Part shown: positions 17,444-24,488 of the stretch, piece by piece
Numbering within the stretch: position 1 is the stretch's first letter
Layout of the letters: each line of letters begins with the position of its first letter
Assembly: GCF_018403225.1 (NCBI RefSeq)
Contig: NZ_BOSG01000001.1
Location: 2,914,001 to 2,978,000, forward strand
Source: Paenibacillus sp. J23TS9
Lineage (GTDB): Bacteria; Bacillota; Bacilli; Paenibacillales; Paenibacillaceae
Direction: 5' to 3'
DNA length: 64,000 bases
The notes under the pieces: generated by a model
What the model was told of the DNA's origin: nothing
What the model saw: the letters and a program-made list of their open reading frames with translations, nothing else
Databases searched by the model: none
Program-made: the position numbers and the translations under genes

Positions 17444-17599
17444 TATATAACGGGTTTAATAATGCATCGATCCGTTTAAAGACAAGGAGGGTTGTCACTA
17501 TTCGCAGAATTCCGCCAAATTGTTACAAACCTGTTGTTTTTAAGCTAATTTGTTCTTATATAATCATAATGTGAACGCTAACAAGGGAGAGAAATGTTT

Positions 17600-18775
17600 A
17601 TGAATATCATCTGGGCTCTGCTGATGATTCTGGGCAGCAGTGCGGCTCATCATCCGCAGAACGACAATCATCATGTTGCAAAAATTATCGAGTCTTCCAT
17701 TAATTCAGCCATCATCGCTTCTCAGCAAAAAGACGTGGCCGTGAGTGCGGATAATCCGCCCGCCAAAGTAGATCCCCAGGTGACCGCTCCCAAGGTAAAA
17801 GGTGTGTACGTGACTGCATACAGTGCCGGAGGCTCCCGGATGACCCAGCTTCTCGATTTGCTGGACAACACGGACCTGAACTCGATGGTTATCGATATTA
17901 AGGATGACGCCGGATACATAACTTATAAGACGGACAACCCCGACTTGATCAAAAAGGGTAATCCACAACCCTTCATCCATGACATTAACGGACTAATGGA
18001 CCGTCTGAAAAAACATAATGTTTATCCGATTGCACGCGTCGTCGTATTTAAAGATACGGTTCTTGCCAAAAAACGTCCTGATCTTTCATTTGTTAAAAGC
18101 GATGGAACCGTATGGAAAAACGGCAAAGGCGATAGCTTTGTGAATCCGTTCAGTAAAGAAGTTTGGGATTACAACATTGAAATTGCCAAAGAAGCGGCCA
18201 AGCTTGGGTTTAAGGAAATCCAATTCGATTACGTTCGCTTTCCGGAAGGATTTGAGAAACGTGCCGATTCGCTGAAATACATCAAGAACGGCAAATCCCG
18301 TGTAGATACTGTTGCCGAATTCGTCCAATATGCCCGTAAACAGCTGTCACCACTCGGGATACGCGTATCGGTTGATATTTTCGGTTATGCGGCATCCGTA
18401 CCGGCGGCTGAGGGAATTGGACAAGACTTTAATAAAATTTCTGAAAACGTGGATGTCATCAGCCCGATGGTTTATCCGAGCCACTACACCACAGGCTGGT
18501 TCGGAGCAAAGGATCCGGATAAAGAGCCTTATAAAACGATCAAAGGCTCGATGACCGATACTTTTAAGAAATTGACTCCGCTCGCGGATCAAAAACCGAT
18601 TGTGCGTCCGTGGATTCAGGACTTTACCGCCAGTTGGCTTGGCAGCGGGCACTACGTCAAATACGGTAAGGCTGAAGTCGAAGAGCAGATCCGTGCATTA
18701 AAGGATATGAATATCGATGAATACCTGCTATGGAATGCAACCAATCGCTACTCCCAGGGTGTAAATTACAAATAA
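17600..18775 (+). CDS. putative glycoside hydrolase, DUF4015 TIM barrel (exported)
   Basis: 391 residues. An N-terminal signal peptide (MNIIWALLMILGSSAA) leads to a barrel with KGVYVTAYSAGG, then VIDIKDDAGYITYKT, PIARVVVFKD, EIQFDYVRFPEG and ISPMVYPSHY, the conserved stretches of DUF4015 (GH13-like fold, uncharacterised sugar hydrolase). GGGAGA is nine bases before ATG 17600 and only three before ATG 17594, so the second is preferred. Single gene ending in a strong terminator. Substrate unknown; cell-surface glycan is plausible. Confidence 0.82.
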   Translation: MNIIWALLMILGSSAAHHPQNDNHHVAKIIESSINSAIIASQQKDVAVSADNPPAKVDPQVTAPKVKGVYVTAYSAGGSRMTQLLDLLDNTDLNSMVIDIKDDAGYITYKTDNPDLIKKGNPQPFIHDINGLMDRLKKHNVYPIARVVVFKDTVLAKKRPDLSFVKSDGTVWKNGKGDSFVNPFSKEVWDYNIEIAKEAAKLGFKEIQFDYVRFPEGFEKRADSLKYIKNGKSRVDTVAEFVQYARKQLSPLGIRVSVDIFGYAASVPAAEGIGQDFNKISENVDVISPMVYPSHYTTGWFGAKDPDKEPYKTIKGSMTDTFKKLTPLADQKPIVRPWIQDFTASWLGSGHYVKYGKAEVEEQIRALKDMNIDEYLLWNATNRYSQGVNYK

Positions 18776-18799
18776 CCGAATTTCTGCAACCACCATATG

Positions 18800-18828
18800 A
18801 AACCCCGGCTGACAAAGCCGGGGTTTCT
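18800..18828 (+). terminator. terminator of the DUF4015 gene
   Basis: AAACCCCGGCT-GACAA-AGCCGGGGTTTCTT. Confidence 0.9.
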
Positions 18829-18977
18829 TGTGTCACAAAAGAAGAAGCGATAATCGCATTTTCACATGCATTGAAAGGTTTTCTGGAGTTATCCCTGTTC
18901 AAATGCGAGCTTATATTCTACAATAGACTACTGTCACATTTGATGTGAGAATTCAAATACTGCGAGGCCTGCCTGCT

Positions 18978-20351
18978 ATGAAACCAACCTTAACGCTGCA
19001 ACAGAAATCAAAACAGTTTCTGGTTATTCTACTGCCCATTCTGATTACCCAGATTGCCCTTTCTGCAATTACCTTTTTTGATACGAACATGTCGGGTAAA
19101 GCCAGCTCCACAGATCTGGCCGGCGTCGCCATAGGCTCCAGCCTGTGGATACCACTGCAAACTGGACTAAGTGGAATACTGATGGGCATGACCCCCATTG
19201 TTTCCCATCTAATGGGCGGTGGCCAGACGAAAAAAGTAGCTTACCATGTCATGCAGGGATTATGGCTTGCACTCCTGCTGGCCGTAGCTATTCTTGCGCT
19301 GGGAAGTCTACTTCTTCCAACAATTCTGGACAGCATGAATCTGGAAGCGGGTGTCCGTACCATTGCATTCCGCTTTCTGAGTTATCTGTCGATTGGCATT
19401 ATTCCGATGTTCGGATATACGGTACTTCGAAGCTATATTGACGCTCTTGGTCAAACGAGGATTTCCATGTTGGTTACGCTGATATCGCTGCCGATCAATA
19501 TCTTTTTGAACTACCTGCTCATCTTCGGCAACTGGGGATTTCCGCGTCTGGGCGGCGCCGGTGCAGGCATTGCTTCCGCCATCACCTATTGGTGCGTTTT
19601 TATGATTGCGGTCGTCTTCGTCACACGGCTCAAGCGCTTTGCAGACTTCGGTCTTTTCCGAGCTTTTCACGGTGTTTCCTTAAAGGTATGGAAGGATCTT
19701 CTGAAAATTGGAGTACCGATCGGCTTTTCCATTTTCTTTGAAACAGCCGTCTTTGCAGCCGTTACACTGCTGATGAGCCGCTTCGATACGCTCACCATCG
19801 CTGCGCATCAGGCAGCCATGAATTTCGCCACAACGCTGTACATGATTCCGCTTAGCATCAGCATGGCGTTGACCATACTCGTTGGCTTTGAAAAGGGCTC
19901 GGGCCGGCTGAAGGATGCGCGGCAGTACAGCATTCTTGGCATCCTGTCCGCAGTGGCTTTATCACTTGTGACGGCTGTCGTATTGCTCGTGGCGGGCAAA
20001 TACGTGGCAGGTCTCTACTCAGACGAAAGCAGCGTCATCACACTGACACAGCATTTTCTGATCTATGCGATATTCTTCCAAATATCCGATGCCATTGCGA
20101 CGCCCGTTCAAGGTGCCCTGCGTGGATACAAAGACGTAAATCCGGCCTTTATCATTACCTTTATTTCTTATTGGGTCATCGGCCTTCCTGTAGGATATCT
20201 GCTGGCCACCAGCACACCGCTTGATGCTTATGGATTCTGGATCGGGCTGATCACCGGACTTGCAGTCGGTGCGACACTTCTTCTCGGAAGACTGGTTAAA
20301 GTCCAGCGGAAGAATCAAAGTGTATCTGACTCAGCAGCTATAGAATGTTAA
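18978..20351 (+). CDS. MATE-family multidrug/Na+ efflux transporter
   Basis: 457 residues and twelve predicted helices in two homologous halves (PILITQIALSAITFFDTNM in the first, GFSIFFETAVFAAVTLLM in the second), the NorM/DinF branch of MATE exporters that expel cationic drugs in exchange for Na+ or H+. ATG 18978 has GCGAGG upstream; a GTG at 18945 is open but weaker. Monocistronic, closed by a strong terminator. Acidic residues in helix 1 (FFDTNM) and helix 7 (FFET) fit cation coupling. Confidence 0.88.
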   Translation: MKPTLTLQQKSKQFLVILLPILITQIALSAITFFDTNMSGKASSTDLAGVAIGSSLWIPLQTGLSGILMGMTPIVSHLMGGGQTKKVAYHVMQGLWLALLLAVAILALGSLLLPTILDSMNLEAGVRTIAFRFLSYLSIGIIPMFGYTVLRSYIDALGQTRISMLVTLISLPINIFLNYLLIFGNWGFPRLGGAGAGIASAITYWCVFMIAVVFVTRLKRFADFGLFRAFHGVSLKVWKDLLKIGVPIGFSIFFETAVFAAVTLLMSRFDTLTIAAHQAAMNFATTLYMIPLSISMALTILVGFEKGSGRLKDARQYSILGILSAVALSLVTAVVLLVAGKYVAGLYSDESSVITLTQHFLIYAIFFQISDAIATPVQGALRGYKDVNPAFIITFISYWVIGLPVGYLLATSTPLDAYGFWIGLITGLAVGATLLLGRLVKVQRKNQSVSDSAAIEC

Positions 20352-20356
20352 ACCAT

Positions 20357-20393
20357 AAAAAGCCATGCAGAGAATTTCTCTGCATGGCTTTTG
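20357..20393. terminator. bidirectional terminator between the MATE gene and pfkA
   Basis: AAAAGCCATGCAGAGAA/TTCTCTGCATGGCTTTT, nearly perfect, with minimal loop. Confidence 0.92.
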
Positions 20394-20416
20394 CTTTAAC
20401 TTATGAGGGCACCTGA

Positions 20417-21385
20417 TTATTGCGAAAGCCGGGATGCCAATTCATAGATTTCCATATTAAACGCTTTTTTACTGTTAACCACCTTGTCAATATCCGTAAG
20501 AACAAGCTCGCCTTTAATGATGCCGCATGCTTTATCAGACTCGCCTTCAATAAGCTTGCGCACTGCAAAATCTCCAAGACGGCTGGCAAGATTCCGGTCA
20601 GCAGGCGTCGGCGTACCGCCGCGCTGGATATGACCGAGCACCGTAACACGCGGCTCGAGCGTCGGACAGCGGTCTGTGAGTGCTTTGGCCACATCTTCAC
20701 CGCTTCCTACACCTTCAGCAACAATAACGATACTATGGCGTTTGCCCAGTGCAAAATTCTGTTTCATCCGTTCTGTAATCTCGTCCATGTCATGCGGAAC
20801 CTCAGGCACGAGAATCGTCTCCGCTCCGGAAGCGAGACCTGCATAGAGAGCAATATCACCGCAGTGTCTACCCATAACCTCAACGATTGAGGAACGTTCA
20901 TGAGAGGACATCGTATCGCGAAGCTTGTTCACTGCATCCACGACAATGCTTACGGCAGTATCAAAGCCAATCGTAAAGTCCGTAAAAGAAATGTCATTGT
21001 CAATCGTTCCAGGCAGCGCCATGGTCTTAATCCCGAGTTTGCTCAGCTTATTCGCACCATGGTAGGAACCATCGCCGCCAATAACAACAAGGCCGTCGAT
21101 ACCATGCTTGCGCAAAATCTCAGCACCCTTTTCCTGACCCTCTGAAGTCATGAACTCCTTGCAGCGAGCCGACTGTAAAACCGTTCCCCCGCGCTGGATG
21201 ATATCACCTACACTGCGCAGATCCATAGAGAAAATATCATCATTTAAAAGTCCTTGGTAACCACGCTGAATGCCATATACTTCAAGGCCGAAATAAAGTC
21301 CGCTGCGAACAACCGCGCGAACCGCCGCGTTCATCCCTTGGGAATCCCCGCCACTGGTTAGTACTGCAATCTTTTTCACTGTCAT
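20417..21385 (-). CDS. pfkA: ATP-dependent 6-phosphofructokinase
   Basis: Phosphorylates fructose 6-phosphate to fructose 1,6-bisphosphate, the committed step of glycolysis. 322 residues, the standard length. ATP loop LTSGGDSQGMNAAVR, GGDGSYHGA, catalytic PGTIDNDI, EVMGRHCGDIA and the sugar-binding GHIQRGG are present. The loop has SQG where most bacilli have SPG. GGAGG precedes the ATG at 21385. It follows the terpene synthase gene by 19 bases on the same strand and appears cotranscribed with it. The usual accA/pyk neighbours are absent. Confidence 0.95.
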   Translation of the reverse strand: MTVKKIAVLTSGGDSQGMNAAVRAVVRSGLYFGLEVYGIQRGYQGLLNDDIFSMDLRSVGDIIQRGGTVLQSARCKEFMTSEGQEKGAEILRKHGIDGLVVIGGDGSYHGANKLSKLGIKTMALPGTIDNDISFTDFTIGFDTAVSIVVDAVNKLRDTMSSHERSSIVEVMGRHCGDIALYAGLASGAETILVPEVPHDMDEITERMKQNFALGKRHSIVIVAEGVGSGEDVAKALTDRCPTLEPRVTVLGHIQRGGTPTPADRNLASRLGDFAVRKLIEGESDKACGIIKGELVLTDIDKVVNSKKAFNMEIYELASRLSQ

Positions 21386-21404
21386 GAAAAATTCCTCCTC
21401 GTAA

Positions 21405-22490
21405 TCACTCATACAAATGTTTGCGGATCCAGCGGCTGTTGACGAAAAAGAAGAGCCTAGTCAGCGGGCTTCCCTTCATCAAGCGTCTGGATACGGAGCG
21501 AACTTCCTGCTGCTCGCTGACTTTCGGATCGGACAAATAGATTGCCAGTAGTCCCTCAATGATCATCCGGTGAAACGGCGGCACGGGAATGGATAATACA
21601 TCCTTGCGCGCCGATTCCACAATCAAGGCAATCCGGTCCAGCATGACTTCGGGAGATTCATAATAATTGCAAAAATTAAGGTCTCCGCCAAGCCGATCCT
21701 CTTCCTGATCAATCAGGTAATCCAGCATAATGTGCAGACAGCAAACATGTGGAAAATATGACGCATGAATGGAGGCCGCAGCCGTATCGTTCAAGTGCCT
21801 GTCACTCGCGGCAAGGAACAGCATAAATACGCCCAGTGTCGAGCCTGTGGCCGCAGCGAATTCATTCCACTGGAGATGGGGCGTCCGTTCACGGTGAAGC
21901 TCCCACCAATCCAGCAGCGCCTGCTCCCTTCGTTCGGGCTTAATATGCTTGTAGACCTGCAGGTCGGTATACAGGCCCGCTAAATCCCGGATGTAAGGCA
22001 TAGCAGCTGAATAGCCTGGAAGCTGACGGATACAGCTCTGGCAGGTTATCACCAGGTTTCTGAGATAACCTCCGTCATTTTGCTCCTCACGCAGCGCATA
22101 ATAATTTACCGGCTCTGCATCCGGATCGGTGGCATCCAGCATGGATTGATGAAGAAGCCTGAAATCATCTTGATCCATGGAGGTACTGCGATCGCATAAA
22201 TTATCCAGATAGTCGCTGATCGTCTGATAGGCAACAATCAGCTTGATCAGAACAAGCCTGTCCGGCAAAGGGACAGCAGCATATATACCCCCGCCTTCAC
22301 AATGAAACTGCTTGGTTTCAATGCTGGCAAGTGCCTGCTTTCGAAGCTCTGGATCAGGAATCTGGGCTGCCGCCCTGCGCCATCCGTCCAATGCCTTCCG
22401 TACTTCAGGCAGAATATGCTTATACACTCGTCCCATTAAGCTTATAGGGTTCCGGGGAACTTGATATTGACTTTGCCCATTTTCATTCAA
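21405..22490 (-). CDS. ytpB: tetraprenyl-beta-curcumene synthase-like terpene synthase (DUF2600, YtpB)
   Basis: 361 residues from TTG 22490, where GGAGG lies seven bases upstream. It matches the YtpB/DUF2600 class IB terpene synthases: VAYQTISDYLDNLCDR holds the Asp-rich metal motif, and the HIMLDYLIDQEED segment forms a second acidic cluster. Bacillus YtpB cyclises long linear prenyl diphosphates (C35) to sesquarterpene precursors found in spores. No prenyltransferase or cyclase partner gene is next to it; it sits directly upstream of pfkA. Confidence 0.82.
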   Translation of the reverse strand: MNENGQSQYQVPRNPISLMGRVYKHILPEVRKALDGWRRAAAQIPDPELRKQALASIETKQFHCEGGGIYAAVPLPDRLVLIKLIVAYQTISDYLDNLCDRSTSMDQDDFRLLHQSMLDATDPDAEPVNYYALREEQNDGGYLRNLVITCQSCIRQLPGYSAAMPYIRDLAGLYTDLQVYKHIKPERREQALLDWWELHRERTPHLQWNEFAAATGSTLGVFMLFLAASDRHLNDTAAASIHASYFPHVCCLHIMLDYLIDQEEDRLGGDLNFCNYYESPEVMLDRIALIVESARKDVLSIPVPPFHRMIIEGLLAIYLSDPKVSEQQEVRSVSRRLMKGSPLTRLFFFVNSRWIRKHLYE

Positions 22491-22741
22491 GACGGTGCCT
22501 CCACATTGTTGTCTACTTGTATCTATCCTAATGCTCCTTATTATAATATGGACCATAAAATAGCACAAATAAACTAGATCACGTTATGGAAGGTCTAAGC
22601 CTGTAATACATTATTAAGAAAGGGTTTACATTCCCCTAGAACCTGCGTGTAAGCGTTCTCATAAATAAAAAAAGGATTCTTTTCTCTTCTTCTAGAATAT
22701 ATTTAAATTTTGACAGATTAGAGCTCAAGGAGGCCTAAAGT

Positions 22742-23398
22742 ATGATAAAACGGCTGCTGCCCATCATTATTCTGATCATGGGACTGCTGTATATTTTCCT
22801 GCTGCACAGCATGTTGTTCAAGCTTATCCCAATGTGTTTGATTCTAATTTATGCTTATTTGCAAATGCCTGCCTCCAAAAAGAGACACGCTTTGCTGGTA
22901 TTGGCAGGGCTCTTCTTCTGTATGCTGGGAGACGGCCTCTTACACTGGTTTTTGATTGGTCTCTCCGCTTTTCTCATAGGACATCTATTTTACCTTTCCG
23001 CCTTTATCACCCGGTGGAAGTTCTCCTCCATCCGTTTGTACTCTATCATCCCCGTTGCTTGTTTTGCAGGCTTTATGGGCTGGAGGCTGCTTCAGGGACT
23101 CGAGAACGGCAGTAATGCAGCTATGGCTGTTCCTGTCTTAATGTATTTGATTGTGATCTCATTGATGGGGTTCTTTGCCGTCATGTCAGGCAATCTGTTG
23201 GCCAGCTGCGGCGCTCTCCTCTTCATCGCCTCCGACTCCATTTTGTCCTGGAATATGTTTATCTCAGATATCTCATATTCAGGCATTCTGATCATGACAA
23301 CCTATTATTCTGCTCAGTTTCTGATTGCAAGCAGTATCCGGAATAAGCCCGCGATTTCTGACTTGGGGAACGAAGGAAGAACGGAGCTTCATACATAA
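22742..23398 (+). CDS. YhhN/TMEM86-family membrane protein (lysoplasmalogenase-like)
   Basis: 218 residues, about eight short membrane helices. FFCMLGDGLLHW and IASDSILSWN carry the conserved Asp residues of the YhhN/TMEM86 family; the eukaryotic member hydrolyses the vinyl-ether bond of lysoplasmalogens. The bacterial substrate is not known. AAGGAGG stands eight bases before the ATG. It is a single gene with its own terminator, divergent from ytpB. Confidence 0.78.
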   Translation: MIKRLLPIIILIMGLLYIFLLHSMLFKLIPMCLILIYAYLQMPASKKRHALLVLAGLFFCMLGDGLLHWFLIGLSAFLIGHLFYLSAFITRWKFSSIRLYSIIPVACFAGFMGWRLLQGLENGSNAAMAVPVLMYLIVISLMGFFAVMSGNLLASCGALLFIASDSILSWNMFISDISYSGILIMTTYYSAQFLIASSIRNKPAISDLGNEGRTELHT

Positions 23399-23421
23399 TT
23401 GCAGCTCTTCAAAAAAGATAC

Positions 23422-23459
23422 AAAAAAGCACAGTTCTCATCGAGAACTGTGCTTTTATA
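23422..23459. terminator. terminator of the YhhN gene (bidirectional, also near csp)
   Basis: AAAAAAGCACAGTTCTC-ATC-GAGAACTGTGCTTTT. Confidence 0.9.
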
Positions 23460-23508
23460 GGCTTTTTAATTAACCAAAGCTATAAGAAATCCGTTAACGG
23501 AGTCGATC

Positions 23509-23706
23509 TTATAATTTAGTTACGTTTGCAGCTTGAGGTCCACGGTTGCCTTCAGTGATTTCGAATTCAACTTCTTGACCTTCGTCCAAAGTTTTGAAGC
23601 CGTCTCCTTGAATTGCGGAGAAATGTACGAATACGTCCTCGCCGCCTTCAACTTGAATAAAGCCATAGCCTTTTTCTGCGTTAAACCATTTAACTGTACC
23701 TTTCAA
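23509..23706 (-). CDS. csp: cold-shock protein (CspB/CspA family)
   Basis: 65-residue OB-fold RNA chaperone with RNP1 KGYGFIQV and RNP2 VFVHFSAI. It binds single-stranded RNA and prevents secondary structure at low temperature. The start is TTG (MKGTVKWFN) with AGGAGG eight bases upstream, although the initiator is usually ATG in this family. Monocistronic. The terminator shared with YhhN lies 50 bases downstream. Confidence 0.95.
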   Translation of the reverse strand: MKGTVKWFNAEKGYGFIQVEGGEDVFVHFSAIQGDGFKTLDEGQEVEFEITEGNRGPQAANVTKL

Positions 23707-23870
23707 ATGAACAACCTCCTAAAAATACCGCCATATGTGGCGAATAAGTACATTATACTTCATGCCATTTGACAATGCAATCGCTCTTTTGGGCGAAATC
23801 CATCTTTTCATTTGCTTTTGGAGCTGCCTCTAGGGTATCATTTTACCAAAAGACTAAACGGAGAATGCAT

Positions 23871-24104
23871 ATGATCAAAAAACATGAAATATACAAAAAA
23901 GACAAATGGAACATGATGACTGTCGAGGTACAAGGAAGATATATCGTCCTTCGGGAAATCTCCGATCAATGGGGCGAGGAAACCCACACATTCATGAGCC
24001 GCCCGGCTCTCATGCAGTGGGCAACTACACGCTTTCCCAAGGAAGAATACGAAGATAATATGGAAGAATGGCGCTCAATCATGGCCGCTTTTAAAGGAGT
24101 ATAA
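23871..24104 (+). CDS. uncharacterised small protein
   Basis: 77 residues from ATG 23871 (CGGAG seven bases upstream). Highly charged; two-stranded start (MMTVEVQGRYIVLREISDQW) and a helical end (EDNMEEWRSIMAAFKGV). No signal peptide, Cys cluster or membrane segment. I do not recognise the family. It is followed after eight bases by a small membrane-protein gene, so the two are probably cotranscribed. Confidence 0.6.
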   Translation: MIKKHEIYKKDKWNMMTVEVQGRYIVLREISDQWGEETHTFMSRPALMQWATTRFPKEEYEDNMEEWRSIMAAFKGV

Positions 24105-24112
24105 TCCATCCA

Positions 24113-24298
24113 ATGGAATACAACAGCACTCTAATTTTTATCATTTCGGCCTTCTGTCTCGGAGCCGTTCTCATCATGATGAGAAACTCGGTTCCGCAGA
24201 AGCTGAAACGGGGTCTTGCGAGCATTGCTGTCGTCATGATCCTGTTTGCCTTTTTTCTTATTCTATACAGTCTCTTCACCATGGGTTCCAGCCCTTGA
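24113..24298 (+). CDS. small two-helix membrane protein
   Basis: 61 residues with two hydrophobic helices (STLIFIISAFCLGAVLIMM and IAVVMILFAFFLILYSLF) joined by a basic loop (PQKLKRG). AAAGGAG lies about 11 bases before the ATG. The function is unknown. It forms a pair with the preceding charged small protein. Confidence 0.6.
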   Translation: MEYNSTLIFIISAFCLGAVLIMMRNSVPQKLKRGLASIAVVMILFAFFLILYSLFTMGSSP

Positions 24299-24353
24299 GG
24301 GAAAGAATAAATATTCTTTCGGGGAAAAGTTCATACTAAGGGGGATATTTCCT

Positions 24354-24469
24354 TAAGAAAAACGTCCATAAAAGGATCTTCACAGAAGATGGACCATGTT
24401 TAGCGGATGTTTTTCTTGCGAAATATAGAATTGTTCAGCTTCGCTGAAAGCCTATACATTCTATTTTTT
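24354..24469 (+). terminator. two successive hairpins between the small-membrane-protein gene and pepF
   Basis: First hairpin: AAGAAAAACGTCC pairs with GGATGTTTTTCTT (24355-24418), with a GATCTTC/GAAGATG inner stem. Second: ATAGAAT...ATTCTAT enclosing TTCAGC-TTC-GCTGAA, then TTTTTT (24425-24469). The second ends only a few bases before the distal pepF ribosome site and could act as terminator or attenuator. Confidence 0.6.
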
Positions 24470-24488
24470 AAAAAAGGAGTCCCTGCTT

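Noticed and set aside
17492..17548. Eighteen-residue leader peptide from TTG 17492
   Set aside because: The ribosome site touches the start codon (zero spacing) and the content is not distinctive; mentioned only as part of the orphan ribosome-site finding.
20417..22490. Terpene biosynthetic gene cluster
   Set aside because: Only one terpene synthase-like gene is present; no prenyltransferase, squalene/hopene cyclase or tailoring gene is adjacent.
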